32,657 nucleotides of DNA from DASQDN01 sp035630195 (GTDB taxonomy: Bacteria; Acidobacteriota; Terriglobia; Bryobacterales; Bryobacteraceae). Below are positions 7,320-15,370 of the stretch, one piece after another. The stretch is taken from positions 1 to 32,657 of the forward strand of contig DASQLD010000626.1 in assembly GCA_035630195.1 (NCBI GenBank), given 5' to 3'. The translations under genes and the position numbers were made by a program. Under the pieces are notes generated by a model. It made no database searches. It saw only the letters and a list, made by a program, of their open reading frames with translations, and was not told the DNA's origin. Positions within the stretch are counted from its first letter, which is position 1; the number at the start of each line of letters is the position of its first letter.

Positions 7320-8933
7320 TTACGATACTTTCTGAGCGACAGAATTCTGGTATTCCTCGTACGGCCCCTGGAAATCCTCAATTGACCCGTGATCGAAATG
7401 CCAAATACGCGTGGCGACTTCATCGATGAGGTCGTGATCATGCGTGACCAGTAGGACGGTCCCTTCATATCGCTGCAGCGCAATATTCAGTGCATTGATC
7501 GATTCCAGATCCAGGTGATTGGTCGGCTCGTCGAGCACCAGGAAGTTTGGCTTCTGCAGCATGAGCCGGCAAAACGTGAGACGGGCTGCTTCCCCGCCCG
7601 ACAGCGCCTTATTCGGCTTCAAAGCGTCATCGCCGCTGAAGAGCATTTGCCCCAAAAGGCCGCGAATCTCTTCCACCGAAGCCTGCGGATCAAACGAATG
7701 CAGCCATTCGAGCGTAGTCATTCTCTTATCGATCGATTGCTGATGATCCTGGGAGAAATAGCCCACGCTGACTTCGTGTCCCCAATTCACTGTGCCGCCA
7801 TCGATGGCAAAGTCTTTTTCCTCGTCGACACCGGAAGCCGTTTTCAACAGAGAGCGCAGCATGGTCGTTTTCCCAGCGCCGTTACGACCCATGAGCGCGA
7901 TCTTCTCGCCGCGCGTCAAACTACCGCTAAACCCTTTTATCACCGTCACATCGCCGTAACTCTTCGAGAGGTTCTTGAAGTCTAGCGGATGCCGGCCGGA
8001 GGGTCGCTTCATCTCGAAACGAATGAATGGGCGTTGAATGTTCGAACGCGCGAGTTCGGCTGTCGCCAACCGCTCAACTTCCTTTTTCCGCGAGGTAACT
8101 TGTGAAGACCGTGTTCCCGCCGAGAAGCGCGCGATGAACTCATTCAACTGCGCAATCTTCTTCTCGCGCTGGGCGTTCTGGGATTCGACGCGGGACCGGA
8201 TCTGAGTCTTCGCCAGCACCATGTCGTCATAGCCGCCGGTGTACATGATGATCGTTTCGTAATCGATATCGGCGACATGGGTCGAAACTTCATTCAGGAA
8301 GTGACGATCGTGGGAAATTACGATCAGCGTGCCTTCGTACTTCCGGAGGTAATCCTGCAGCCAGTGCACCGAATCGAGATCCAGGTGGTTCGTCGGCTCA
8401 TCGAGCAACAAAGCTGCCGGATTCCCGAACAGCGCCTGCGCCAGGAGTACACGAACCTTCTGGCCCCCCTGCAACTCTCCCATCGTGCGCTCGTGAAGCT
8501 CGTCGGGCACGTCTAAGCCCTGGAGCAGGATCGCCGCATCGCTTTCGGCCGTGTAGCCGCCTTCTTCGCCGACGATTCCTTCCAGCTCTCCCAGACGCAT
8601 GCCATCTTCGTCCGTGAGCTCATCCTTCGAATAAAGGGCATCGCGTTCCTGCAGCGCGGACCAAAGCGGCCCGTTGCCCATGACGACAGTGTCGATTACC
8701 CGGAAAGCATCGAAAGCGAATTGATCCTGACGCAGGACGCCCATCTTCTTGGGCCGGGTAATGGAGCCCTTCGTCGGCTCGATCTGCCCGGTCAGGATCT
8801 TCATAAATGTTGATTTACCGGCGCCATTGGGTCCGGTTACGGCATATCGCCGGCCGGTCACGAACGTGGTTGTGACGTCTTCAAAAAGGATGCGAGCGCC
8901 GTAGCGCATTGTAACGTTGTTAACTGAAATCAA
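7320..8933 (-). CDS. ybiT: ABC-F family ATPase, YbiT type
   Basis: A 537-residue soluble protein with two ABC domains and no membrane segments, the layout of ribosome-associated ABC-F factors. Walker A motifs are GPNGAGKST (34-42) and GRNGAGKTT (349-357); Walker B/D-loop motifs LLLDEPTNHLD and LVLDEPTNHLD are intact. The second signature is canonical (LSGGE) while the first is LQGGQ. A basic helical linker (about 240-305) matches the region that reaches the P-site tRNA. Similarity to E. coli YbiT runs from the first residues (xxSxNVTMxxG) to the end, including LRQDQFAF, and lengths are nearly equal. That supports the TTG start at 8933, which has AGG seven bases upstream. Role: ATP-dependent rescue or tuning of ribosomes; the exact ABC-F specificity is inferred. 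Confidence 0.92.
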   Translation of the reverse strand: MISVNNVTMRYGARILFEDVTTTFVTGRRYAVTGPNGAGKSTFMKILTGQIEPTKGSITRPKKMGVLRQDQFAFDAFRVIDTVVMGNGPLWSALQERDALYSKDELTDEDGMRLGELEGIVGEEGGYTAESDAAILLQGLDVPDELHERTMGELQGGQKVRVLLAQALFGNPAALLLDEPTNHLDLDSVHWLQDYLRKYEGTLIVISHDRHFLNEVSTHVADIDYETIIMYTGGYDDMVLAKTQIRSRVESQNAQREKKIAQLNEFIARFSAGTRSSQVTSRKKEVERLATAELARSNIQRPFIRFEMKRPSGRHPLDFKNLSKSYGDVTVIKGFSGSLTRGEKIALMGRNGAGKTTMLRSLLKTASGVDEEKDFAIDGGTVNWGHEVSVGYFSQDHQQSIDKRMTTLEWLHSFDPQASVEEIRGLLGQMLFSGDDALKPNKALSGGEAARLTFCRLMLQKPNFLVLDEPTNHLDLESINALNIALQRYEGTVLLVTHDHDLIDEVATRIWHFDHGSIEDFQGPYEEYQNSVAQKVS

Positions 8934-8968
8934 AGGGGAGCCTTTAATGCGGCGCGAGAACGCCCGGG

Positions 8969-8999
8969 TTGCGAAAGTGAACTAATCCTATTTTCGCAA
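8969..8999. repeat. Inverted repeat between the VWFA and ABC-F genes
   Basis: An 8-bp perfect stem (ttgcgaaa / tttcgcaa) has a 15-base loop and lies 56-86 bases past the VWFA stop. The stem is AT-rich and has no U-run, so it is at best a weak transcript-end structure. Nothing else is recognisable in the 121 bases between these genes. Confidence 0.35.
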
Positions 9000-9054
9000 A
9001 TCTTTCGGCAAAGCGCGAGACCGATCCACGAGCAGAAGGAAGTGGTGTTCCGGC

Positions 9055-10413
9055 TTACGGTTCCTCGCCCGGTTTAACCCGACGCCAACCGCCGTTCGGC
9101 TTGGCGTCTGGCTCGGGAGCCTTTTGAACCGCAGGCTCCGGCGTCAGCGGAGATGATGCCGGATCTTGCGGAGCCGACGCTTGGTTCGTTTGCGGCTCAG
9201 GATCGCCGTCCCGCCTCCAGCCACCGATCCGCGTGCCATCCTCATTCACCGGGACCCGCCTCCGTCTGGTTGTCGTACCTGTAGACGAAGAATCCTCAGA
9301 ACTAACCGATGGCCGAGACGATGTCGTCGGTGTCCGGCTGATCATCACCGGATCAGCATTACCGCCATCCTTCATGAATACGCGCCGGTACCGCACTTCC
9401 GATCCGGGATAGCGACGTCGCGCCCCGTCCGCAAGTTGAACTTCCACCTGACGCTCCTCACCCGGTTGAACACCGTCAGCAAGATTAAAGTGGAGTGTAT
9501 ACCGCTGACGCAAGCGCGTCAGCGTAGTTTCGAGGGCTGCCGCTTCATCGACACGCATGCTGTCGCCACCCGACTGTCTGGCAATCTCAGCGGTCCCGGC
9601 AGACTGAGTACGCGATCGTCCGTATACAGGACCGCCACCCCCGCCCCCCGGATAACCATAAGGCCCCCGTCGTCCGAAGATGATCCCGCCGAGCGATCCG
9701 CCGCCCATTCCGCCACCCGAACTCGGCCAACCGCCGCCTCCGGTTCGCGGTGCGCCACCGCCACCATAGCGCCCGTTGAGCGCGTCCGGCGCGATCAGTG
9801 CGCTGATGACCGCATCGGCGCGAGCGGCCGCGCGTACTACCGTCGCTTCATCGCGTTGCCGTTCCGTTTGATCGTCAGTCAGAATCACAATCGCCCTGCG
9901 CGCATCACGGCGGCCGTCGCGGCCAATGTAGCTGGCCGCTTCGAGAAGGCCTCGGTTGATATCGGTGCCGCCATCGAACGTTTCCTGACGAAGCACGTTC
10001 TCGAGTTCACGCTCAACCGACTCGACGCCGTTCTTGAAAGGCATCCGAAGCCGTGCGCCTCGATCGAAAACCATGACAGCAACGCGATCGTCGGGTCCGA
10101 GCACCTGCAGGGCACGGTGAGACGCCTCCGACAAACGCTCGATGTGGGACTGCATGCTTCCGCTAACATCAAGTAGCAGCACCAGATCCATCGGCATATC
10201 TTCGCTTTCGAAGTTGCGAATTTCCCGCTTCGTACCGCCTTCCAGCAACACAAAATCTTCACGCTGGAGACCCGTGATCGCGCGATTATTACGGTCGACT
10301 ACCTGCGCATCCACCCGGACAAGCGATACGTCGCTCTTGAATACCAGGCTGTCGTCTTGGGCTGCGGCAGGAATCCACAGGGCGAGCAATGCGAACAGAC
10401 CAGACTTAGACAA
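9055..10413 (-). CDS. Secreted VWFA-domain protein, acidobacterial family
   Basis: A 452-residue protein with a short signal peptide (FALLALWIPAAAQ). The conserved lead-in VFKSDVSLVRVDAQVVDRNN and GLQREDFVLLEGG matches the VWFA-related acidobacterial family (TIGR03436). The von Willebrand A fold carries the metal-ion-dependent adhesion motif DVSGS (82-86) and TDD (179-181). A glycine-rich insert (about 217-261) interrupts the domain. The C-terminus (about 350-452) is a low-complexity tail rich in Ser, Thr, Pro and Arg with two GGWRR boxes (397-401, 441-445). The function is unknown; adhesion or protein-protein contact outside the cell is inferred. The start is TTG 10413: an in-frame TAG sits four codons upstream, GGA lies about 8 bases before it, and later starts would remove the signal peptide. 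Confidence 0.9.
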   Translation of the reverse strand: MSKSGLFALLALWIPAAAQDDSLVFKSDVSLVRVDAQVVDRNNRAITGLQREDFVLLEGGTKREIRNFESEDMPMDLVLLLDVSGSMQSHIERLSEASHRALQVLGPDDRVAVMVFDRGARLRMPFKNGVESVERELENVLRQETFDGGTDINRGLLEAASYIGRDGRRDARRAIVILTDDQTERQRDEATVVRAAARADAVISALIAPDALNGRYGGGGAPRTGGGGWPSSGGGMGGGSLGGIIFGRRGPYGYPGGGGGGPVYGRSRTQSAGTAEIARQSGGDSMRVDEAAALETTLTRLRQRYTLHFNLADGVQPGEERQVEVQLADGARRRYPGSEVRYRRVFMKDGGNADPVMISRTPTTSSRPSVSSEDSSSTGTTTRRRRVPVNEDGTRIGGWRRDGDPEPQTNQASAPQDPASSPLTPEPAVQKAPEPDAKPNGGWRRVKPGEEP

Positions 10414-10497
10414 ATTCCAGTCCTACCTTCATGAGCCGGAAGCTCAGTATTGATACGTACAGGCGATGCGGTACGTTTCCGCGTTTCCCCGTACATG

Positions 10498-10503
10498 TAA
10501 TAT
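10498..10503 (+). promoter_or_regulatory. Possible -10 element of a short-leader promoter
   Basis: TAATAT lies only 9 bases before ATG 10513, so a transcript started from it would be leaderless or nearly so, in keeping with the lack of any Shine-Dalgarno sequence. The matching -35 position (GTTTCC) is poor. Just upstream is a 6-bp inverted repeat (acgtac 10454-10459 / gtacgt 10471-10476). Confidence 0.25.
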
Positions 10504-10512
10504 GTTCATATC

Positions 10513-10872
10513 ATGAAACGACCTGTAATCCTGACAGCGGCGATTTCCTCTTGCCTGACTGTTCTGGCATTGTGGAGCGTGGGTATGGCGAACCTTCCAT
10601 CGAAAGTGAAGCTTGAGAACGCAAAAGTAAAGGTATCCGAGGTAACCTACGAACCCGGTGTTCCTCGCGAACGCTATATCCGTCCAACCGATCAGGTGAT
10701 CGTCTTCCTGGACGATTCGCGTTACGAGCGTACAGATTCGAGGACCAAAGAAAAAACCATTCGGGAACGCAAATCCGGCGACGTAATCTGGCACGACAAG
10801 GGCGAAGATGCTCCCGTGCTGATCAATCTCGGAACGAAGCCGTACCGAACACTGACCATTGAATTGAAATAA
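10513..10872 (+). CDS. Small exported beta-rich (cupin-like) protein of unknown function
   Basis: A 119-residue protein with a signal peptide or N-terminal anchor (VILTAAISSCLTVLALWSVGMA). The rest reads as alternating strands (KVSEVTYEPG, DQVIVFLDD, RKSGDVIWHDKG, VLINLGTKPYRTLTIEL), which resembles the second half of a single-domain cupin where a W-H-D-K-G turn ends the barrel. The usual HxH metal motif is absent, so metal binding is doubtful. The lactonase-family gene begins 13 bases downstream, so they are likely cotranscribed. No ribosome-binding site is evident. Cupin-like is a fold guess only. Confidence 0.75.
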   Translation: MKRPVILTAAISSCLTVLALWSVGMANLPSKVKLENAKVKVSEVTYEPGVPRERYIRPTDQVIVFLDDSRYERTDSRTKEKTIRERKSGDVIWHDKGEDAPVLINLGTKPYRTLTIELK

Positions 10873-10885
10873 AGGATCCCAAGAA

Positions 10886-11986
10886 ATGACCAGGCGAGAA
10901 TTTGGTTTAGTCACCGCAGGCGCGGTCTCAAGCTTTGCCGCGGAAAAAGAACAACTCGTGTATGTCGGCACGTACACGCGTGGCGGAAGCAAAGGCATCT
11001 ACTCCTTTCGTTTTTCGCCGGCAACCGGCAAGCTCACTGAGATTGGCGTCGCGGCCGAAGTCCAGAACCCGTCCTTCCTCTATGTGACGCCGAGCGGAAA
11101 GCACCTGTACGCCGTAGGCGAAGCATCCACCGGAATGGTCACTGCCTATGAAGTGGATCGAGCCGGCGGAAAGCTGAAGCAATTGAACGATCAGCAGTCC
11201 GGAGGCAACGGTCCCTGCCATCTGGCCGCAGATAAAGCCGGCAAGAACTTGCTCATCGTCCACTACGGGTCCGGCAGCGTCGCTGCGTTTCCGCTCAAGG
11301 CAGATGGATCGCTCGCGGAGCGCTCGGCATTAGTCCAACACAGCGGATCGAGCGCAGACCCCAGCCGCCAGACAGGACCCCATGCGCATTCCGTCAACTT
11401 CTCAAAGACCGACAAGTATGCCGTCGTCGCCGACCTCGGGCTCGATCAATACATCGTATACGCTGTCGATGCCGGCAAAGGAACGCTAACCCAGCATTCC
11501 GTAGCGAAGCCCGCTCCCGGGTCGGGACCCCGCCATTTCTCTTTCCACCCGAACTACAAGTTCGCCTACGGCGTAAATGAAATGCTCAAGACCGTCAGCG
11601 CATTCAAGTGGGAGGAATCCGCCGGCAAATTGACAGACATTCAAACCATCTCGACCGTTCCTGACGGCTACAAGGAAGGTTCGTGCGCTGAGATTCTCGT
11701 TCATCCGAACGGGAAATTCGTGTACGCGTCAAATCGTGGACATGACAGTATCGCTGCCTTCTCGATCGCTTCCGATGGCAAACTGACTTCCTTAGGCACA
11801 ACACCGACGGAAGGCAAAACACCCCGCAATTTCCGTATCGATCCATCGGGAGCCTGGCTCATCGCAGCCAATCAGGATAGCGGGAACATGGTGGTATTTC
11901 GAATCGACAAAGGCTCCGGCAAATTGACGCCTTCGGGGGAACAGGCGAAAGTTCCCTTCCCCGTTTGCGTCAGGTTCGTGACGTAG
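10886..11986 (+). CDS. Lactonase family beta-propeller protein (6-phosphogluconolactonase / carboxymuconate cyclase-like)
   Basis: A 366-residue seven-bladed propeller of the PF10282 family. Typical blades are QLVYVGTYTRGGSKGIY, NPSFLYVTPSGKHLYAVGE, GPCHLAADKAGKNLLIVHYGSGSV, TGPHAHSVNFS, GSGPRHFSFHPN, CAEILVHPNGKFVYASNRG and TPRNFRIDPSGAWLIAANQDS. One cytoplasmic relative is 6-phosphogluconolactonase (Pgl), but the N-terminus here (TRREFGLVTAGAVSSFAA) looks like a Tat-type signal, which argues for an exported protein with a different sugar lactone substrate. ATG 10886 has AAGGA 9-10 bases upstream and follows the small beta-rich gene by 13 bases. The 36-bp palindrome at the next gene begins 43 bases after its stop. 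No intrinsic terminator is seen. Confidence 0.88.
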   Translation: MTRREFGLVTAGAVSSFAAEKEQLVYVGTYTRGGSKGIYSFRFSPATGKLTEIGVAAEVQNPSFLYVTPSGKHLYAVGEASTGMVTAYEVDRAGGKLKQLNDQQSGGNGPCHLAADKAGKNLLIVHYGSGSVAAFPLKADGSLAERSALVQHSGSSADPSRQTGPHAHSVNFSKTDKYAVVADLGLDQYIVYAVDAGKGTLTQHSVAKPAPGSGPRHFSFHPNYKFAYGVNEMLKTVSAFKWEESAGKLTDIQTISTVPDGYKEGSCAEILVHPNGKFVYASNRGHDSIAAFSIASDGKLTSLGTTPTEGKTPRNFRIDPSGAWLIAANQDSGNMVVFRIDKGSGKLTPSGEQAKVPFPVCVRFVT

Positions 11987-12029
11987 ACGGACGCGTGCGA
12001 TACCGGACTCGGTTATGAATCAAAAGCGT

Positions 12030-12065
12030 TGACGCAGAGTGGAAGACGTCTTCCACTCTGCGTCA
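12030..12065. repeat. Perfect 36-bp palindrome over the kinase start
   Basis: The 18 bases 12030-12047 are the exact reverse complement of 12048-12065, with no spacer; the centre is GAC|GTC and the outermost bases are TGA and TCA. It contains an in-frame TGA (12030-12032) and the GTG start (12039-12041) of the kinase gene. In RNA it would form a long hairpin hiding that start. No U-run follows, so it is not an intrinsic terminator. Confidence 0.95.
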
Positions 12066-14771
12066 GAGCGTAGTCCGGAAGCACGACAATCTTTTCTCGA
12101 CGACGCCTGCGAAGGAGACGCTGATCTGCGGCTCCAGGTAGAGTTCCTTCTCTCTGAGGAAGAACGGGCCGGAAGTTTCCTCGAAGTACCCGTGATGGCT
12201 GCCCTGTTCCCCCTGGAACGCGTACGAGAGTTCGGAGCCTATCGCATCCTTTCCCCGCTCGGCGCCGGCGGTATGGGAGAGGTGTACCAAGCCTACGACA
12301 ACAAGCTTGGCCGCACCGTGGCGATTAAGATCCTCCCTTGCGAGTTTGCCCGCGACCGGGAAAGGCTTGCCCGTTTTCGCCGCGAGGCGCGCACGCTCGC
12401 TTCTCTGAACCATCCCAACATTGCCGCAATCTATGAACTGGTAGAAGAGTCAGGAGAGGCGGACTACCTTGTCCTCGAATTTGTAGACGGCGAGACTCTC
12501 CGTGGACCGCTGCCCGTAGAGATAGCACTCGATTACGCGCGCCAGATCGCGGACGCGCTCGAAGCGGCGCACAACAAGGGAATAATTCACCGCGATCTGA
12601 AACCGGCCAACGTCAAGGTCACACCGCATGGCCAAGTGAAGGTGCTGGACTTTGGCTTGGCCAAAGCAATCTGGGGACTGGATGCAGACAGGGATCTAAC
12701 CGAAGTTGGCGCAGCGCTAAGCGAGTTGAGCCTCGCAGGACGCATTGCCGGCACACCAGGATACATGAGCCCCGAGCAAGCGCGGGGAGAAGAGGTAAAC
12801 CCGCGCTTGGACATCTGGGCATTCGGATGTCTTCTTTACGAATTACTCACCGGCAATCGAGCCTTTGCGGGCGAACGCGAGCCGGATTGGCACGCTCTAC
12901 CGGCCAAGACGCCGGCCAAGGTCCGCGACCTTATCCGACAGTGTCTTCAAAAGGACGCGAGCCGACGGCCGCAGAGCATTACCGACGTGCGCCGTACGAT
13001 CGAGCAAGCGCAACACGGCTGGAACCGCTGGCGTGGCGCTGCGGTTGTGACAGCCTCGATCGCCTTGATTGCCATCGGTACGTCTCTGTGGCTACAAAAT
13101 CATGCTGCAATATCGGACCGCTCCAATTGGGTTCAACTCACCAGACTTCCCGACCCGGTAAGCCAGCCCGCGCTTTCGCCGGATGGTAAAAAGCTAGCCT
13201 TTGTCCGGAGTTCGTCTACGTACTATGCGCTGGGCCAGATTTACGTCAAGGAATTGCCGGATGGCGAGCCGGTACAACTCACGAACGATAGCCTTAAAAA
13301 GATGAGCCCGGCGTTCTCGCCGGATGGGACGCGCATTGCGTACACAGCGGTGGATGCTGACTTCAACTGGGATACCTGGATCGTTCCCACGCAAGGCGGC
13401 GAGGCGCACCGTTGGCGCCGGAACGCCACAGGCCTGACGTGGAGCAGACCGCAACAGGTGCTCTACTCCGGTAGGCGGCCAAAAGGGGGCTTAGGCATTG
13501 TGGTCGCTCGGGAGGACAAAGTCACTGAGCGAACGGTCTATAGTCCCGTGCATGACCGCGGAATGACCCAACGGTCCCAGGCGTCCCCCGATGGGAGATG
13601 GGTGTTGCTGGCTGAGTTGACCGGCTATGGCAACTGGGGGCGGTGCCGCGTGGCGCCGATGGACGGCAGTTCTCAGGGTCAACAAGTGGGGCCACCCGGG
13701 GCTGACTGCACGTTTGGCGCATGGTCGACCGATGGCGAGTGGATGTACCTTACCTCCAAGGCTGGGGGACTCTATCACATCTGGCGGCAACATTTTCCCA
13801 AGGGTCAACCCGAGCAGTTTACGTCGGGGCTAACCGAGGAGGAAGGGCTCGCCATAGCGCCAGACGGCCGATCTATTGTGACGGCGGTTGGGTTGCAAAG
13901 CTCTTCCATATGGATTCATGACCCCAGGGGCGACCGGCAGATTTCACTGCTCGAAGGCAACGCTGCCTACCCAAGGTTTACGCCCGACGGAAAGAAGCTT
14001 TGCTACCGGATTGTAAAGGCAGTTCCGAGACTGGTCGGAACGAATCGAGATCCGGGGGAAGTGTGGGTAGCGGACTTGGACTCCGGTCGTTCCGTGCGTC
14101 TGGCACCCGGCTTCGCACCGCTTGATTATGCGATTTCCTTCGACAGCCAGCAGGTTGTGATGGAAGCCCCGGACAGCGAGGGGACGCCACGAATCTGGCT
14201 GGCGCCGTTTGACCGGCGATCGCCGCCCCGGCAGATTCCCGGTGTGCAGGGACGAAGTGCGCATTTTGGCCCAAGCGGGGAAATCTTCTTCCGCTACACG
14301 GACGGGTCGTCGAGTTTTTTGTACCGTGTTCGACAGGATGGGACGGGACTTCGCAAGGCGATCGAGCAACCGATCAACCATCTAGCCGGCGTCTCGGCTG
14401 ACGGCCGATGGATCCAGGCATGGGCGACGGTTCCGGGCACAAGAGATTCGGCTGTCCAGATGTTTTCGCTCGACGGTGGTTCTCCGATTCTAATCGGCAG
14501 TAATACCGCTCTGCAATGGTCAAGCGACGGAGCGTCGCTCTGGATCTCGGGTGGAGCGATTGCCGATGATCGCACATATATCGTTCCGCTACAGCAGGGC
14601 AAAATCTTGCCGCCGATGCCGCGAGTGGGATTTCGCTCCGAGCAGGAAATCGCCAGTTTGCCAGGAGCACGTAGGATTGATGCCACAGGAACGCCCGGCC
14701 CGTCTTCTGATGTCTATGCGCTCCAATACCGAACGGTCCAGCGGAATCTTTACCGCATTCCAATTCCATAA
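12039..14771 (+). CDS. Membrane Ser/Thr protein kinase with C-terminal PD40/TolB-like propeller
   Basis: From GTG 12039 the protein is 910 residues. An N-terminal helical region with VEDVFHSASERSPEARQSFL is typical of acidobacterial kinases. The kinase domain (about 68-325) has the G-loop GAGGMG (75-80), Lys97 in VAIK, the catalytic HRD (184-186), DFG (204-206) and GTPGYMSPEQA, so it looks catalytically complete, although about a dozen residues seem missing between AFAG and EREPDW. One membrane segment follows (333-352). The rest is an extracytoplasmic propeller with repeated SPDGKKLAF-type blades. The likely role is signalling from an outside ligand to cytoplasmic Ser/Thr phosphorylation. 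The start is abnormal: ATG 12015 is in frame with GGA at proper spacing, but a TGA at 12030 interrupts it, and the GTG used here has no ribosome-binding site and sits inside a palindrome. The gene may be poorly expressed or decaying. Confidence 0.88.
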   Translation: MEDVFHSASERSPEARQSFLDDACEGDADLRLQVEFLLSEEERAGSFLEVPVMAALFPLERVREFGAYRILSPLGAGGMGEVYQAYDNKLGRTVAIKILPCEFARDRERLARFRREARTLASLNHPNIAAIYELVEESGEADYLVLEFVDGETLRGPLPVEIALDYARQIADALEAAHNKGIIHRDLKPANVKVTPHGQVKVLDFGLAKAIWGLDADRDLTEVGAALSELSLAGRIAGTPGYMSPEQARGEEVNPRLDIWAFGCLLYELLTGNRAFAGEREPDWHALPAKTPAKVRDLIRQCLQKDASRRPQSITDVRRTIEQAQHGWNRWRGAAVVTASIALIAIGTSLWLQNHAAISDRSNWVQLTRLPDPVSQPALSPDGKKLAFVRSSSTYYALGQIYVKELPDGEPVQLTNDSLKKMSPAFSPDGTRIAYTAVDADFNWDTWIVPTQGGEAHRWRRNATGLTWSRPQQVLYSGRRPKGGLGIVVAREDKVTERTVYSPVHDRGMTQRSQASPDGRWVLLAELTGYGNWGRCRVAPMDGSSQGQQVGPPGADCTFGAWSTDGEWMYLTSKAGGLYHIWRQHFPKGQPEQFTSGLTEEEGLAIAPDGRSIVTAVGLQSSSIWIHDPRGDRQISLLEGNAAYPRFTPDGKKLCYRIVKAVPRLVGTNRDPGEVWVADLDSGRSVRLAPGFAPLDYAISFDSQQVVMEAPDSEGTPRIWLAPFDRRSPPRQIPGVQGRSAHFGPSGEIFFRYTDGSSSFLYRVRQDGTGLRKAIEQPINHLAGVSADGRWIQAWATVPGTRDSAVQMFSLDGGSPILIGSNTALQWSSDGASLWISGGAIADDRTYIVPLQQGKILPPMPRVGFRSEQEIASLPGARRIDATGTPGPSSDVYALQYRTVQRNLYRIPIP

Positions 14772-14816
14772 AGGGCCGCCGCCGCTACATCACAGCGACC
14801 CTCAGGCCGTCTCACT

Positions 14817-15269
14817 CTAATTCCTGCTATTGTCCAAACGGACGGCGCGGCCGGAGACTACCATGCCACTATTCGTGATGATCCATACAATTTCGCGACC
14901 GTCCGCGGTAATCACGAAATCGTAATCGACACCGCCAGCCCCGCCGAAGTTTTTTGAACCCGTGCAGTCGGAGTTCACCGTATAGGTTCCCGTGCCTGTG
15001 CCTCTCTGGGTGACGCCTCCTGCGCTTTGCGTGAATTTCGCCTGCCCATTGCCGCGTCCGTCATAGGTAACCTTTCCTACTTGAACCATGGAGGCAGACC
15101 CGGTGCTGCCTGCCGAAAGGGTACCGCTACCGGATGTCACATAGGTCCCATTCATAGTCGCCTGGGAGCACACCGGCTCAGCCCCTAAGGCCAATGTCGC
15201 AGTCAGAAACAACATAGCGATTCCGCTAAACGTGGTTAAGCGAAGCGCAGTCCGTGGTGCTTTTTTCAT
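14817..15269 (-). CDS. Secreted protein of unknown function, Gly/Ser/Thr-rich
   Basis: A 150-residue protein with a signal peptide (SGIAMLFLTATLALGAEP) and a mature part starting CSQATMNGTY. I recognise it only as a type of small secreted acidobacterial protein in which a CxxATxxGTY opening is followed by beta-strands such as GKVTYDGRGNGQAKF, GTGTYTVNSDCTG and YDFVITADGREIVWI. Two cysteines could form a disulfide. Domain and function are unknown. The start is ATG 15269, not an earlier in-frame start, because AAGGAG lies at ideal spacing and the signal peptide begins there. It is divergent from the ECF sigma gene (101 bases between starts) and 45 bases from the end of the convergent kinase gene. 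Confidence 0.8.
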   Translation of the reverse strand: MKKAPRTALRLTTFSGIAMLFLTATLALGAEPVCSQATMNGTYVTSGSGTLSAGSTGSASMVQVGKVTYDGRGNGQAKFTQSAGGVTQRGTGTGTYTVNSDCTGSKNFGGAGGVDYDFVITADGREIVWIITNSGMVVSGRAVRLDNSRN

Positions 15270-15274
15270 ACAAT

Positions 15275-15280
15275 CTCCTT
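15275..15280 (-). promoter_or_regulatory. Ribosome-binding site deciding a start
   Basis: AAGGAG on the minus strand, 5 bases before ATG 15269, fixes the start of the small secreted protein gene. Confidence 0.8.
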
Positions 15281-15370
15281 TTGCTCTTGGGGTACTGTAA
15301 GCTCGTTTTCTCAAGTACTCCCGTCCTTGTTCCGAGAATCGTCGGCAAAAGGGGTCATCGACGACGAAAT

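Noticed and set aside
9166..10176. A 336-residue open frame on the plus strand opposite the VWFA gene
   Set aside because: It has an Arg/Pro/Ser-rich composition typical of antisense frames in GC-rich genes and no recognisable domain.
12030..12065. TGA followed by a hairpin, read as selenocysteine recoding
   Set aside because: The position matches a Trp, not a Cys or Sec, in related kinases, and the UGA itself lies in the stem rather than upstream of a short SECIS-like hairpin with a loop. A nonsense change is simpler.
12030..12065. Palindrome as an intrinsic terminator of the lactonase-family gene
   Set aside because: No U-run follows on either strand, and the structure overlaps a conserved coding start.
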